Shown in pieces: positions 29,980 to 39,197 of a DNA stretch of 64,000 bases. How positions within the stretch are numbered: position 1 is the first letter of the stretch; every line of letters starts with the position of its first letter. This DNA is from Akkermansia biwaensis (GTDB taxonomy: Bacteria; Verrucomicrobiota; Verrucomicrobiia; Verrucomicrobiales; Akkermansiaceae). The stretch covers positions 1,488,001 through 1,552,000 of the forward strand of contig NZ_AP025943.1 in NCBI RefSeq assembly GCF_026072915.1, given 5' to 3'. The notes under the pieces are model-generated. The model had not been told where the DNA came from, searched no databases, and worked only from the letters and a program-made list of their open reading frames with translations. The position numbers were made by a program, and so were the translations under genes.

Positions 29980-31506
29980 TCAGTGCTCTCCTTCGTGGAA
30001 CTGTCCGTCCGCATGGAAATGCCCGGCCGCTTTTTTGCTGCCTGAACCTTCCGCGGGCAGAATATACTTCAGCTCATATCCCCCCTTCGTGACGATGGTC
30101 TGGCCGGGAATCAGACCCTTCACGGGCGTCTTTCCCTGGCGGGCGGGCAGTATCTGCACCTTCTTCATGACAAAGGCGTCCTCTCCCGTCTTGATAAACA
30201 CCACGTCATTCACTCCCACTTTCACCACGGCGCTGTTCGGTACGGGAATAAAGCCGTCCGTAGCGGAATCGCGGGAATACAGGTCCAGCCGTGCAAGCTG
30301 TCCGGCATGCGTGCCTTCCGGCAGGCGGTCCGGCGTAAAATACAGGGCGCGTGACTGCGTGGCGGGGTCCACCTGGTCCGCCACCCTCAGAGAACCGTCC
30401 AGCAGCTCCGTATTCTTTCCCCGGGTCAGCGCAAGCTGGGCCTTGGCGTAATGAACGGGGTCCGCCCCGTAAATAGTGGTGGCGAATTCCAGCTCCCCCT
30501 TGTTGGTCATCACGAGCGCGGGAGCGCCCTGTTCCCCCCAGGCCCCCTGGGTCATGTCCACGGACTGCACGGAGCCGTCTGCGGCGGCGTACACGTAAAG
30601 CAGATTGTCTTTCAGCTCTCCGGAAGCGGTTGCCAGTTTCAATTTGTTTTCACTGGCCTTCAGGGCGGCTTTCAGGCTCTCTTCCTCCGTTTCCTTGAAC
30701 CGGATGGTGGTGTTCAGCTCGCTGTTCTTGGTCCCTATCTTTTCCAGTGTGTCCCGGCGTTCCTTGAGGGCGGCCAGGTCTGCAATGCCGCGGTTCAGTT
30801 CCGCTTTGGCCTGGGCGGCTGCTCCCTCCATCTCCACAATATCCGGAGAGGCCAGCGTATACAGGAGCTGGCCCTTGCGCACCTGCTGGGCGGATTTCAC
30901 GTGGAACGTGACCCGGCCCGCTGCGGGCAGGGCGTAGGTATTCACGGCGTGCGGAGGAATGACCATCTGGCCGTGCAGGGTCTTTTCCGCCCCGTGGGGC
31001 ACGGCGGTCACCTTCTCAAAGCGCATGTCCAGGGAATGGCGGGCTTTTTCATCCACGTGCAGGGGAATCATATCCGCCAGGACGCCGGCTCCTCCTGCTG
31101 AGAGCTTGCCGTGATCGTGATCATGGTCGTCTGTGCAGGCCTCCCCTTCCGCATGCTGGTGGCCTTCATGGTTGTGGTCGCCGGTGCAGACGGCGCCGTC
31201 CGGATGAATATGCTCCTTGTGGCCATGGTCGTCTGTGCAGGCCTCCCCTTCCGCATGCTGGTGGCCTTCATGGCCGTGGTCGCTGGTGCAGACGGAGCCG
31301 TCCGGATGAATATGTTCCTTGTGGCCGTGGTCGTCCGTGCAGGTTTCCCCCTCCTTGTGCTGGTGTTCGTCATGGCCGTGGTCTGCCGTGCAGGGAGTGC
31401 CGTCGGCGTGGTTGTGTTCTGCGGAAGCCTCCTGGGCGCCGAGAACAGGGCTGAGACCGAAAACGGGGGCAATCCCCAGAATGATGGAAAAATAAAGACG
31501 TTTCAT
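29980..31506 (-). CDS. RND efflux adaptor with Cys/His repeat array
   Basis: The 508-residue periplasmic adaptor (HlyD/CusB family) links pump to outer-membrane channel. The signal peptide ends near residue 24 (SPVLGAQEA). Residues 31-133 form six repeats of 17 residues, each with CT-x-DH plus several His; the six Cys are at 39, 56, 73, 90, 107 and 124, exactly 17 apart. The usual barrel-sandwich and beta-barrel domains follow (VTFHVKSAQQVRKGQLLYTL, later SAVVKVGVNDVVFIKTGED), with a helical hairpin near 225-290. A His-rich tail (HFHADGQFHEGEH) closes the protein. Metal capture in the periplasm is a reasonable inference. Confidence 0.88.
   Translation of the reverse strand: MKRLYFSIILGIAPVFGLSPVLGAQEASAEHNHADGTPCTADHGHDEHQHKEGETCTDDHGHKEHIHPDGSVCTSDHGHEGHQHAEGEACTDDHGHKEHIHPDGAVCTGDHNHEGHQHAEGEACTDDHDHDHGKLSAGGAGVLADMIPLHVDEKARHSLDMRFEKVTAVPHGAEKTLHGQMVIPPHAVNTYALPAAGRVTFHVKSAQQVRKGQLLYTLASPDIVEMEGAAAQAKAELNRGIADLAALKERRDTLEKIGTKNSELNTTIRFKETEEESLKAALKASENKLKLATASGELKDNLLYVYAAADGSVQSVDMTQGAWGEQGAPALVMTNKGELEFATTIYGADPVHYAKAQLALTRGKNTELLDGSLRVADQVDPATQSRALYFTPDRLPEGTHAGQLARLDLYSRDSATDGFIPVPNSAVVKVGVNDVVFIKTGEDAFVMKKVQILPARQGKTPVKGLIPGQTIVTKGGYELKYILPAEGSGSKKAAGHFHADGQFHEGEH
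31108..31416 (-). repeat. Coding minisatellite of the adaptor (102-bp higher-order unit)
   Basis: The DNA encoding adaptor residues 31-133 is a tandem repeat. The string CTGTGCAGGCCTCCCCTTCC starts at 31131 and again at 31233, an offset of 102 bp, which equals two 17-codon units. High DNA identity between units suggests that the array can expand or shrink between strains. Confidence 0.85.
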
Positions 31507-31538
31507 GTTTGTAAAAATGGTTGATGGAGGTGAATGAA

Positions 31539-32831
31539 CTATTTTGATTGAAGATTGGCGTGGGTGATGTAGCGCAGCTGTGCCTGAATACCCAGCAGCT
31601 TGTCCAGACTATCCAGGAATGCCAGGCGGCTTTCGTAAAGCTGGTGGCGGTTTTCCGCCAGTTCCAGCAGAGAGGCTTCCCCAATGCCGTGCAGCTTCTC
31701 CATGGTCTGGACGGAAGAAGAAAAGGACTCCATGCGCTGAAGCTCCGTCCGGCAGTGGCGGATCACCATCTGCTGGGTGGCCTCAAGCTGGCGGGCATTG
31801 AACAACTCCGTTTTCCAAAGCTGGACGGTTTCCAGACGGGCCGTATTCCGTACGCCGCGCGCCTCCGCAATGGCCTTGCGGTTGCGGTTCCAGAGGGGAA
31901 TATTGAAACCTATTTCCCCTCCTACTTCCTTCTCCTCATCGTCGCGGGTGAAGGACGGCCCCAGTTCCAGTTCCGGATACTGCCTGCGGATTTCCGTCTT
32001 TAGCAGGGTTTCCGTAGTGGCATAAGTGGCCATTTGGGCTTTTACCTTGGGAGACTCCATCAGTGCGGCGGGAGACGGGGCGGCTACGGCGGCGGGAAGG
32101 CTGAAGCCCTGTCCGGTGAGGAAGCGGAGCCTTGGAGCGCTGGAAGGGTGCATGCCCATCAGCTTGACCAGTTCCATCTGCTGCTCCAGTTCCGCCTCCG
32201 TGACATTCTGGAATTCCCGGATGGCGTCGTTCATGCGCTGGGAGGCCACCTGGCGTGAGGAAAACTCAACTTCTCCCGCGCCGATCAGCTTTTCGATCAT
32301 GCCGTTCTCCTTCTTCAGCACGGCCAGGCGGTCCTGAATCACGGACTTGCGGCGTTGCGTAACGGCCAGCTTGCTCCAGGCCTGGTCCAGGGAACGGAGA
32401 AAATCCAGTTCCGCCTGCCGCAGCATCCAGAAATCCGCTTCCTTGTACTGTTCCGCCACCTTCTTCTCCAGGGCGGGAAGGCCAGTTACGGGAATCGTGA
32501 AGCCCAGGCTGCCGGACATGTTGAGCGTATTCTCCTGCAGGACTTGTTCAATGTCCCAGGAAAAGGAGGGATCATTCCACCAGCCCGCTTGTTTGGCTGC
32601 CTCCTTGCTGGAAGCCAGCTTCAGGCGCGCCTTGTTCAGGTCCGGATTCAGAATCAGGCCTATCTGGCGCGCCTGGACCTGGGTGACGGCAGTATTGCGG
32701 CCGATGGCCCCGGACTCCTGTCTCCACGCGGCTTCCTCTGCGTTCAGGTCAATGGGGGCGTTCTTGTAAACGCTGCATGATGCCAGGAGAGCCAGCAGGC
32801 CCAGCCCGGAATAAAATGGTATGGATTTCAT
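31539..32831 (-). CDS. TolC-like outer-membrane efflux lipoprotein
   Basis: The 430-residue protein starts with a lipoprotein signal (MKSIPFYSGLGLLALLASCS, Cys about residue 19) and continues with the paired long coiled-coil helices of the outer-membrane efflux family (for example ARQIGLILNPDLNKARLKLA, LDFLRSLDQAWSKLAVTQRR). It is the exit duct of the tripartite pump. The ATG at 32831 was preferred over the start at 32936, because the latter puts a 35-residue polar segment ahead of the lipobox. It precedes the adaptor gene by 32 bp. Confidence 0.88.
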   Translation of the reverse strand: MKSIPFYSGLGLLALLASCSVYKNAPIDLNAEEAAWRQESGAIGRNTAVTQVQARQIGLILNPDLNKARLKLASSKEAAKQAGWWNDPSFSWDIEQVLQENTLNMSGSLGFTIPVTGLPALEKKVAEQYKEADFWMLRQAELDFLRSLDQAWSKLAVTQRRKSVIQDRLAVLKKENGMIEKLIGAGEVEFSSRQVASQRMNDAIREFQNVTEAELEQQMELVKLMGMHPSSAPRLRFLTGQGFSLPAAVAAPSPAALMESPKVKAQMATYATTETLLKTEIRRQYPELELGPSFTRDDEEKEVGGEIGFNIPLWNRNRKAIAEARGVRNTARLETVQLWKTELFNARQLEATQQMVIRHCRTELQRMESFSSSVQTMEKLHGIGEASLLELAENRHQLYESRLAFLDSLDKLLGIQAQLRYITHANLQSK

Positions 32832-32981
32832 GTAGTGAAAGAGATGGGTAAACAAGGGAGTCCAATTTGAGTTGGACAATGCGGAAGACGATTCCGCGGA
32901 AAAAAGGGAACGTCCGGATTCAAAAAACAGACGCAAAACGGAAACACCGCCAAAAAAAGGTGTTCCTGAAAAAAATCCTCT

Positions 32982-33407
32982 CTAAATCAGAAGGGGGCGT
33001 TGAAAACCCGCATGTCCCATGCCGTCGTCCGCCAGCGGGTCGGGAGGGACTGGCGCAGGGGGCTTTGCCGTCTGGCTTGTCAAAAGAAGAACGTGGGCCA
33101 GCTGATGGAAATCCGGCAATACTTGCCAGACGATGCAGGGAAGGGAAACCGGGGAAGAAACGGCCGGAACGACTGGATCGTCAATCTCCAGTTGACCGTG
33201 TTCGCACCGATGGTCTGCCGCGGGAATGGAATCCGTGGAGCTGGAATCATGGCGGCCACAGCCGCAATCGACTGCCTTTTCATGGCAGGAACAGGAGAAC
33301 AGGAAAATCTCCGCATGGCACGGGCACACGGAAACGATGCCCGCTCCGCCGATAATAACCAGCAGAAGGGAAATCAGCATGATGCCGTTGCGCAATGCTC
33401 TAACCAT
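32982..33407 (-). CDS. Cys/His-rich membrane-anchored protein of the efflux operon
   Basis: The 141-residue product has an N-terminal membrane or signal segment (GIMLISLLLVIIGGAGIVSV, about residues 9-28). Closely spaced metal-ligand motifs follow: CPCH, CSCH, CGCGRH and HRCEH, all within about 45 residues. The C-terminal half is Pro-rich. I know no named family. The position as first gene of the RND operon suggests metal capture or sensing. The start at 33407 (MVRALRN) fits a signal anchor; the open frame extends upstream to 33554 without a better start. Confidence 0.6.
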   Translation of the reverse strand: MVRALRNGIMLISLLLVIIGGAGIVSVCPCHAEIFLFSCSCHEKAVDCGCGRHDSSSTDSIPAADHRCEHGQLEIDDPVVPAVSSPVSLPCIVWQVLPDFHQLAHVLLLTSQTAKPPAPVPPDPLADDGMGHAGFQRPLLI

Positions 33408-33860
33408 TGTACGTGGCGAATCGTAGAAAGGTGCCGTGGAAGCGTCAAGAGCAAAGTGACGGATGGCGGAATCACGGGCGGCAAGAGATAGCAGTGATTC
33501 TGTAGAAAAAGAGCAATCGTTCTCTGATTGAACTTGTAATGAAAAATTATACATTGTATTAAAATAACAGTAAAAAGGAATGTTGATTTTCTGTATGGAG
33601 AGGCAACAAAGGCCAAGTATCCGTTATCCTTGGCCGGAATCCTTGGCCGGATTCTCTTCTATGGAATAATCTGAATTCCTTTCTGAATTGATTTTGCTCA
33701 TATAAATATATTGATGATCAAACATCTGTGCATTTAATACATTTGAAAATGGTAAGAGTGCAATCAATAAGGAATTGTCTGAGACCGTAAAAAAGAAAAA
33801 GCGGGAACAGGAAAAGTATATGAAAATTCAGAAAGTTTACCAATTAAGAAAATAAATGAT
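33408..33860. other. AT-rich divergent control region without a gene
   Basis: This 453-bp interval separates the leftward efflux operon from the rightward secreted paralogues. It carries a possible minus-strand -10 box, a small palindrome (listed separately), and two nearby copies of CCTTGGCCGGA (around 33628 and 33643), the first able to pair with GGCCAAG at 33610. I see no credible gene in it. Confidence 0.6.
33546..33559 (-). promoter_or_regulatory. Possible promoter/operator of the efflux operon
   Basis: A perfect -10 box TATAAT (minus strand, complement of 33546-33551) overlaps the palindrome ATACATTGTAT (33549-33559). The -35 box is weak. It could be the operator of the TetR regulator downstream, but only its position supports this. 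Confidence 0.3.
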
Positions 33861-34397
33861 ATGAAAACAAAAGTAATCATCATCAGCCTGTGTTCTCTTC
33901 TGGCATGGAGCATTTGCGCGGCGGAGGATGTAAAAGATATAAGTAAACAGCCTGAAAGAAGGAGCATGCAGGAAGGACCTGTTAAAAAGGCTGTAAAAGT
34001 AAGGAATGAGGTTTCGCAACTGCAGCAGGAGCTCAAAAGATTCGTTTCCGCTTACGAAGAAAAGAAAATATCGTTGGAGCAGCTCAGGAATTTCTATGAA
34101 AAACGGGTGAAGAGTTTCTGTCTTTATTACCATAAGTTATCCAGGGAGGAACTGGCCGTTCTTCTCGATATACCTTCTAGATTTTCTATGAATACAGGTT
34201 TCTTATGGGATATGAGAGTCAGGTTGAATGATTTGACACAAATATTCATAGATGAAGACCAGGGCGACGGATATGTTTGGGGCAATAAATCCTACACGGG
34301 GCCGAAAGAGGTGGTGGCGTTAAAAGTGTTTTCCGACGGGATGGATAATTTCCTGGAATGGATGGAAATATTCAAAGACAGCATGGATGGCGCATAA
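33861..34397 (+). CDS. Secreted protein, tandem paralogue A
   Basis: The 178-residue protein has a signal peptide (MKTKVIIISLCSLLAWSICA, cleavage near ICAAED) and a helical middle (VSQLQQELKRFVSAYEEKKI). I recognise no family. It is about 60 per cent identical to the next gene by eye, with one block (34004-34130 versus 34646-34772) nearly identical at DNA level and more diverged ends. The base composition is more AT-rich than the neighbouring core genes. It probably acts in the periplasm or outside the cell. Confidence 0.75.
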   Translation: MKTKVIIISLCSLLAWSICAAEDVKDISKQPERRSMQEGPVKKAVKVRNEVSQLQQELKRFVSAYEEKKISLEQLRNFYEKRVKSFCLYYHKLSREELAVLLDIPSRFSMNTGFLWDMRVRLNDLTQIFIDEDQGDGYVWGNKSYTGPKEVVALKVFSDGMDNFLEWMEIFKDSMDGA

Positions 34398-34503
34398 TTG
34401 GGACAGTTCCACTTACCTCTTGGATTAAATGAAAGTTGCAAGATCTTCGGATTTATGGATAAGGTCTTCGGGCTTGGGCCTGCCTCTTGAGAAAATAAAC
34501 GGT

Positions 34504-35034
34504 ATGAAAACAAAAGTAATCATCATCAGCCTGTGTCCTTTGCTGGCATGGAGCATTTGCGCAGCGGCTGAGGTAGAAGATATGGGAAAACAACCTGAAA
34601 TAAGGAGCATACAGGAAGGACCTTTTAAAAAGGCTGTAAGATTAAGGAGTGAGGTTTCGCAACTTCAGCAGGAGCTCAAAAGATTCGTTTCCGCTTACGA
34701 AGAAAAGAAAATATCGTTGGAGCAGCTCAGGAATTTCTATGAAAAACGGGTGAAGAGTTTCTGTCTTTATTACCACGAATTGTCTCGAGAGGAGCTATCC
34801 ATTATTTTTGATATAAATCTTATATTTTTTAAAAAGGTAGGTTTTTGTGCGGATATGAGAATCAGGTTGAATGATCTGACAGAAATATTTCTCAGTGAAG
34901 ACCGGGGGGAGCCCGTTCCGTTTACAGGACGCAATAATTCTTATACGGGACCAAAGGAAGTGGTGGCGCTGAAGGTGCTTTCGGATGGGATGGATGATTT
35001 TCTGGAATGGATAAAAAATTTAACTGATTATTAA
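34504..35034 (+). CDS. Secreted protein, tandem paralogue B
   Basis: The 176-residue protein shares with paralogue A the signal peptide (MKTKVIIISLCPLLAWSICA), the helical block (VSQLQQELKRFVSAYEEKKI) and the end (TGPKEVVALKVLSDGMDDFL). Between them the residues 100-140 region differs. The start at 34504 was chosen because it matches paralogue A and begins the signal peptide; an in-frame start at 34429 adds 25 polar residues. A leaderless repeat of the upstream box (AAAATAAA-N3-T) precedes both starts. Function unknown. Confidence 0.75.
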   Translation: MKTKVIIISLCPLLAWSICAAAEVEDMGKQPEIRSIQEGPFKKAVRLRSEVSQLQQELKRFVSAYEEKKISLEQLRNFYEKRVKSFCLYYHELSREELSIIFDINLIFFKKVGFCADMRIRLNDLTEIFLSEDRGEPVPFTGRNNSYTGPKEVVALKVLSDGMDDFLEWIKNLTDY

Positions 35035-35109
35035 GAAATGCAATGAATAAAAGGGAGAGGCTTTCTTGCTTAATGAAACATTCCTCATCTAATTTAATGC
35101 AAATTATTT

Positions 35110-36303
35110 ATGAATAAAAAAGTGGTTCGTACAGCCATTATTTATATCGTGTCTTTAGCCGTGTTTGCCTGTGCGTTTGCGCAAGTCAACACCTTTTCGG
35201 CAAACTGGAGAGCGGCTCTGCTTTTTCAGCTTCTTGTATTTTTCATTATTAATGAAGTTTGGTATTGGCTATGCACGTGGCCGGGCGTCTTTCTATCCCT
35301 TTTTCAGCAGATAAAGAATAAAAATGTTCCGGAGCAAAACCGTGGAAAATATGTAGGAGGGTTGAACAGGCTCGTCAGAATGACAAGCGTCATTATTCTT
35401 ATTCTGCCGCATGTTATTTATGGCACGTTGTGGCTGGTCAATCTCCTGTCGCAGCATGCCTTGCAACGGTGGGGAGGGGTGAGCCTGGATGCGTCTCTTT
35501 TCTTGCCTTCCTACTTATCATGCATCGTCTTCTTTATTCTGGTTTTTATCTTTCCCATTCAGCCGTATTCCATCAGCCATTTCATGATGGAATGGTTTGA
35601 ACCGGGTCTGGGTAAGGAGAAAGTGACTGAGGAAAAGGATGATTCAAGCGCTTCTTCATATACTGCGCCGCTGAATGTACGGAACGAAGAATACGAAGGC
35701 CATTCCATCCTGTTTGACGCCCATTACGGAAGGGTAATGAAAGAGATGGTGGCCAGCGAGGAACTCCTGATGATGACGGCCCCCATTCCCTATGCTTTTA
35801 ACAGGCAGACCCGTATGGAATTGATGATAGGCGTGCCATTTATTCTGGCCTCTGCATGGGTGGCATCCATGCTTTTCAGGGTCGTTCCCCAGTCTGGATA
35901 CTCTTTTATTTTCTGGGCGCTCCTCCTGATGCTTCTTGTCTTTTTCCCGATGGGGTGCTTGTTGGTCTTCTCTCCGGCCCGGTGGAAAAAAAGGCTTTCC
36001 CGGACTGATTATTTTATCACTTCCAAACGTGTTTTTCTGGCGGAGGAAAACGATTTACGACAGTTTCTCTGGAAAGATGAGCCGTATATCTCCTTGCAGA
36101 TGCACCATGAATTACTGGGAAGCGTCTATATTTCACGCAGAACCCGTGTTAGTGCCTGTCTGGATAAATTATTCGGCAAAGGAAAAGTCAATGCCTATGA
36201 GACGGATGAAACGGGCAAAATGAACGGATTGCTAAACATTCCACAGGCAGAAAAAGTATATGCGATGATTGAATCCCTCATGGAGCATTCAAAAGAGCCG
36301 TAA
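35110..36303 (+). CDS. Multi-span membrane protein with a possible PH-like C-terminal domain
   Basis: The 397-residue protein has four membrane segments in its N-terminal third (about 7-25, 36-62, 92-115 and 132-158). A soluble loop (about 170-240) follows, then two more spans (about 245-290). The C-terminal soluble domain begins DYFITSKRVFLAEE, a pattern seen at the first strands of bacterial PH-like domains. It follows paralogue B by 75 bp and shares its AT-rich composition. I cannot assign a function. Confidence 0.65.
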   Translation: MNKKVVRTAIIYIVSLAVFACAFAQVNTFSANWRAALLFQLLVFFIINEVWYWLCTWPGVFLSLFQQIKNKNVPEQNRGKYVGGLNRLVRMTSVIILILPHVIYGTLWLVNLLSQHALQRWGGVSLDASLFLPSYLSCIVFFILVFIFPIQPYSISHFMMEWFEPGLGKEKVTEEKDDSSASSYTAPLNVRNEEYEGHSILFDAHYGRVMKEMVASEELLMMTAPIPYAFNRQTRMELMIGVPFILASAWVASMLFRVVPQSGYSFIFWALLLMLLVFFPMGCLLVFSPARWKKRLSRTDYFITSKRVFLAEENDLRQFLWKDEPYISLQMHHELLGSVYISRRTRVSACLDKLFGKGKVNAYETDETGKMNGLLNIPQAEKVYAMIESLMEHSKEP

Positions 36304-36668
36304 ATATCTGTTTTTAAGACGGAGCCCATCATTTGACCGGAATTCTCCGGCCACGGACTTTTCATTTTCCCAGCCTTGTTAATAGCGGGTATGCCGTCTC
36401 TTTAGGGGAAAACAGGAAGCGAACTTTTTCACTAAAACAAACTCTGGCAGTAATTTTTCTTCCCCATCCGCCTCATTTCCATACATTTTGTCCCATCCTG
36501 CCTTCATTGCCTGGGCCTGAAATGGCGTGGGAACCGCACTTTCGGGAAGGCATCGCTGTCATCGCCGGGGAGTGGGGGATGATATAGGGGAGTGGGCCGG
36601 GTCTTTTTGAAAGCCGGGAAAAAACTTCCCCATGAAGCCGGCCGGGTATGCGTACAGGAAATTCTTTT
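36304..36668. other. 365-bp intergenic interval, no gene seen
   Basis: The only open frames here are short and have no codon signal or recognisable product. A weak hairpin GGGAA-N5-TTCCC (about 36617-36631) lies near the end of the ankyrin gene and may help end its transcript. Otherwise I see nothing. Confidence 0.5.
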
Positions 36669-37703
36669 CTACATCGGTTGTTTCGCCGCCGCCTTGCGGA
36701 GCAGGTCCACGGTGTACTCAAAAGCCACGCCGCGCACGTCGATTTTCTGGGAATGCTCGGCCACCGCTTCCATGATTTCCTTCTTGAACTTGTCGGCAGT
36801 TTTCTCCGAGAGCAGTTCCCTGGAAATCAGGCTGCGCGTGATGACTTGGAGGACGTAGTCGGTTTCCGTAAAAGCCTGGCGGCCGACTGCAGTTTTCATG
36901 GCTTCCATGAATTCGGAAACGTGTTCTGGGTATGTGGCGGAGACGACCTTTTCATACGCCTCCGTAAAGATATCAAGCGGAGTCTTGTCAACTTTCGTTT
37001 TGGTCAGGTCAAAGCTGGCCTGGTAGGCTGCGGCCCCCTCTTCCGCGAGTTGAAGGGCGGTTTTTCCGAATTTGTTGACGGCGTTCATGTCCGCTCCTTT
37101 GTCCAGCAGGAGGGCGACTACCTGGATATTGCCGCGCATGGCCGCCAGCATCAGGGGCGTGAAACCATTATCCTCCTTGTTGTTGATGTCCGCCTTTTTC
37201 TCAATCAGCATTTCGGACAGGCGGTCCAGCCCGCTCCAGGAGGCCCAGTGCAGGGCGGTCCAGCCGTCCTTGTCCTTCTGGTCGATCTGCAGGCGAGGAT
37301 CCTGCAACAGTCTTCCCAGATAGGGAGCCCGCTTGGCTTCCAGCTTGAGCGTGGTTTCAATATTATTGTAATTGGCGTAGCACACCCACATGACGGGGGT
37401 TCTGCCGTGCTGGTCCGTCATGTTGACAAAGGCTTTCCCTTGTTTTTTAGCCAGTTCTTCCCCTTTTTCCAGATTCTGTTCAAATTCCTGCATGCCCTTT
37501 TCCCGGGCTTCCCGTTCCTCCTTTTCCGTGGAGGCATTCACTTCCTTGGACTCCGCCTTTTTCATGACGGTGATGAGGTCCAGGGCCGGATTGTCCTCCC
37601 CTGAGAAAGATTTGGAGATCAGCAGGCTGAGGCCGCCGAGGATGGAACTGAAGGCTACCAGGACGAGGGAGTCCAGAATGATGTCGCGCGTGTGTTGGTT
37701 CAT
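36669..37703 (-). CDS. Membrane-anchored ankyrin repeat protein
   Basis: The 344-residue protein has one N-terminal membrane segment (LDSLVLVAFSSILGGLSLLI, about 11-30), a charged linker (about 45-85) and three to four ankyrin repeats, with the signature lines GRTPVMWVCYANYNNI, GWTALHWASWSGLDRL, GFTPLMLAAMRGNIQVV and GKTALQLAEEG. The C-terminal third is helical and unassigned. Ankyrin repeats mediate protein binding; the partner is unknown. It lies 12 bp after the MFS transporter gene, so the two may be cotranscribed. Confidence 0.85.
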   Translation of the reverse strand: MNQHTRDIILDSLVLVAFSSILGGLSLLISKSFSGEDNPALDLITVMKKAESKEVNASTEKEEREAREKGMQEFEQNLEKGEELAKKQGKAFVNMTDQHGRTPVMWVCYANYNNIETTLKLEAKRAPYLGRLLQDPRLQIDQKDKDGWTALHWASWSGLDRLSEMLIEKKADINNKEDNGFTPLMLAAMRGNIQVVALLLDKGADMNAVNKFGKTALQLAEEGAAAYQASFDLTKTKVDKTPLDIFTEAYEKVVSATYPEHVSEFMEAMKTAVGRQAFTETDYVLQVITRSLISRELLSEKTADKFKKEIMEAVAEHSQKIDVRGVAFEYTVDLLRKAAAKQPM

Positions 37704-37715
37704 CGTCTCGTTCTG

Positions 37716-39197
37716 TCAGGAGTTGGCTTCCGTAAGTTCTTCCGCCGTCACGGCCGGGTCTGTTTCCGTTTCAATGGCTTCAATGGGCGGTGAATCCGCA
37801 TCCTCTTCCGGATGGTCGGAAGTAATAGTCTTGCGGGTCATGATGATGGCAATGGGACTGATGACGGCCAGGGCGAGGTAAATGGTCCACATGAATTCGG
37901 GGGAGGACCAGAAGCCGATGTGCCCGGTGTCCATCTTGGCGCAGATGCCGTCATAGCAGAGGTAGGCTACGAGCAGGCCGCCGATGATCCCGTTGATGGG
38001 CTTGGCGATGAACATGGGCAGGGCGGCCAGGGACATGTAGGAGGCCACCTTGTCCTTGGGAGCTACGCGTGCCACATATTCGGAAAAACGGGGGGAGAAC
38101 AGCAATTCTCCGAATGCAAAGACCAGAATCTGGGCCACGATGGCCACCAGATACGCCTGGGAGCGTGTTTCAATTCCGGGAACCACATAGTACCATTCAA
38201 TGGGAATAGCCATGAAAACAAGGGAAAACGCGGAGATGGACATGCCCACGATCATCAGGCTGACGGTGGAGAAGCGTCCCAGCAGGGGAATGAGAAGAAT
38301 GAGGCCTGAAACGATAATGGCCGGATTGATGGCATTGATGGTGCCGATGGCGAAATCATCGTAAAGCGTGCGCACATAATACTTGGGCATGACCAGGAAT
38401 TGCAGCGTGAAGACGATGCGCACACCCATGGTGAGAACGAGGAACAGGATCAGCTTGCGGAAGGCGGATTCCTTCCAGACCTCCCTGAAAAGCTGGAGGG
38501 GACGGCGTTGCGGGGCGTTGAGGTTCGCTTCCTTTTCGCTTGGCTCCGCGAAATTGTTTTCATCAATGAACCGGGTGGTGATGCAGCCCAGCAGCACCAT
38601 CAGCGTGCCGAAATTGATGATCCAGAAGCCGCTGTCCACGGCCCCGAAGTGTTTCCGGAAAAATTCGATCAGGAACACGTTCGCGACGACGGCGGAAATG
38701 TTCATCAGCAGATAATAGATATTGAACCCCGTGGAACGCGCATTCAGCGGGGAAAAGCGACGGATGGAAGTCTGAATGACGGGAGACATGAACGCCGTGC
38801 CGAACGACATGATCAGGATGCCCGTCATGACGGCCAGCCGTCCGCTATCCACCGTGGGGCAGATATCCGGGCCCAGCCCCATGATGAGGCGTCCGGTGAT
38901 GAGGATGATGAAGCCGATCAGGTAGGCGCGCCGGATGCCGATGATGTCGCAGATGGAACCCACTGCAAATACGAAGGCGGAGATAAACAGGGTATACAAC
39001 CCCACCCACAGGGCCGCGTCGGCATCGTTGAAACTGCAATAATCCGTCAGATAAAGAACAAACACCGTGATCATGGAGAAATAGGCCATGCCGTCAAAAA
39101 ACTGGACGACGTTCGTGAGCCAGAAATCTTTGGAGACGGTTTTTAGTATCTTGAACTCGGAAAAATATTTAACGATGGGGTTGACTGATTCATTCAT
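37716..39197 (-). CDS. MFS transporter (POT-like)
   Basis: The 493-residue protein has about 12 membrane segments with a large polar loop in the middle (about 215-240). The first region WLTNVVQFFDGMAYFSMITV and the loop GSICDIIGIRRAYLIG resemble proton-coupled peptide/oligosaccharide MFS carriers. The C-terminus is long and acidic (DHPEEDADSPPIEAIETETD). The substrate cannot be read from sequence. It is upstream of the ankyrin gene on the same strand. Confidence 0.8.
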   Translation of the reverse strand: MNESVNPIVKYFSEFKILKTVSKDFWLTNVVQFFDGMAYFSMITVFVLYLTDYCSFNDADAALWVGLYTLFISAFVFAVGSICDIIGIRRAYLIGFIILITGRLIMGLGPDICPTVDSGRLAVMTGILIMSFGTAFMSPVIQTSIRRFSPLNARSTGFNIYYLLMNISAVVANVFLIEFFRKHFGAVDSGFWIINFGTLMVLLGCITTRFIDENNFAEPSEKEANLNAPQRRPLQLFREVWKESAFRKLILFLVLTMGVRIVFTLQFLVMPKYYVRTLYDDFAIGTINAINPAIIVSGLILLIPLLGRFSTVSLMIVGMSISAFSLVFMAIPIEWYYVVPGIETRSQAYLVAIVAQILVFAFGELLFSPRFSEYVARVAPKDKVASYMSLAALPMFIAKPINGIIGGLLVAYLCYDGICAKMDTGHIGFWSSPEFMWTIYLALAVISPIAIIMTRKTITSDHPEEDADSPPIEAIETETDPAVTAEELTEANS

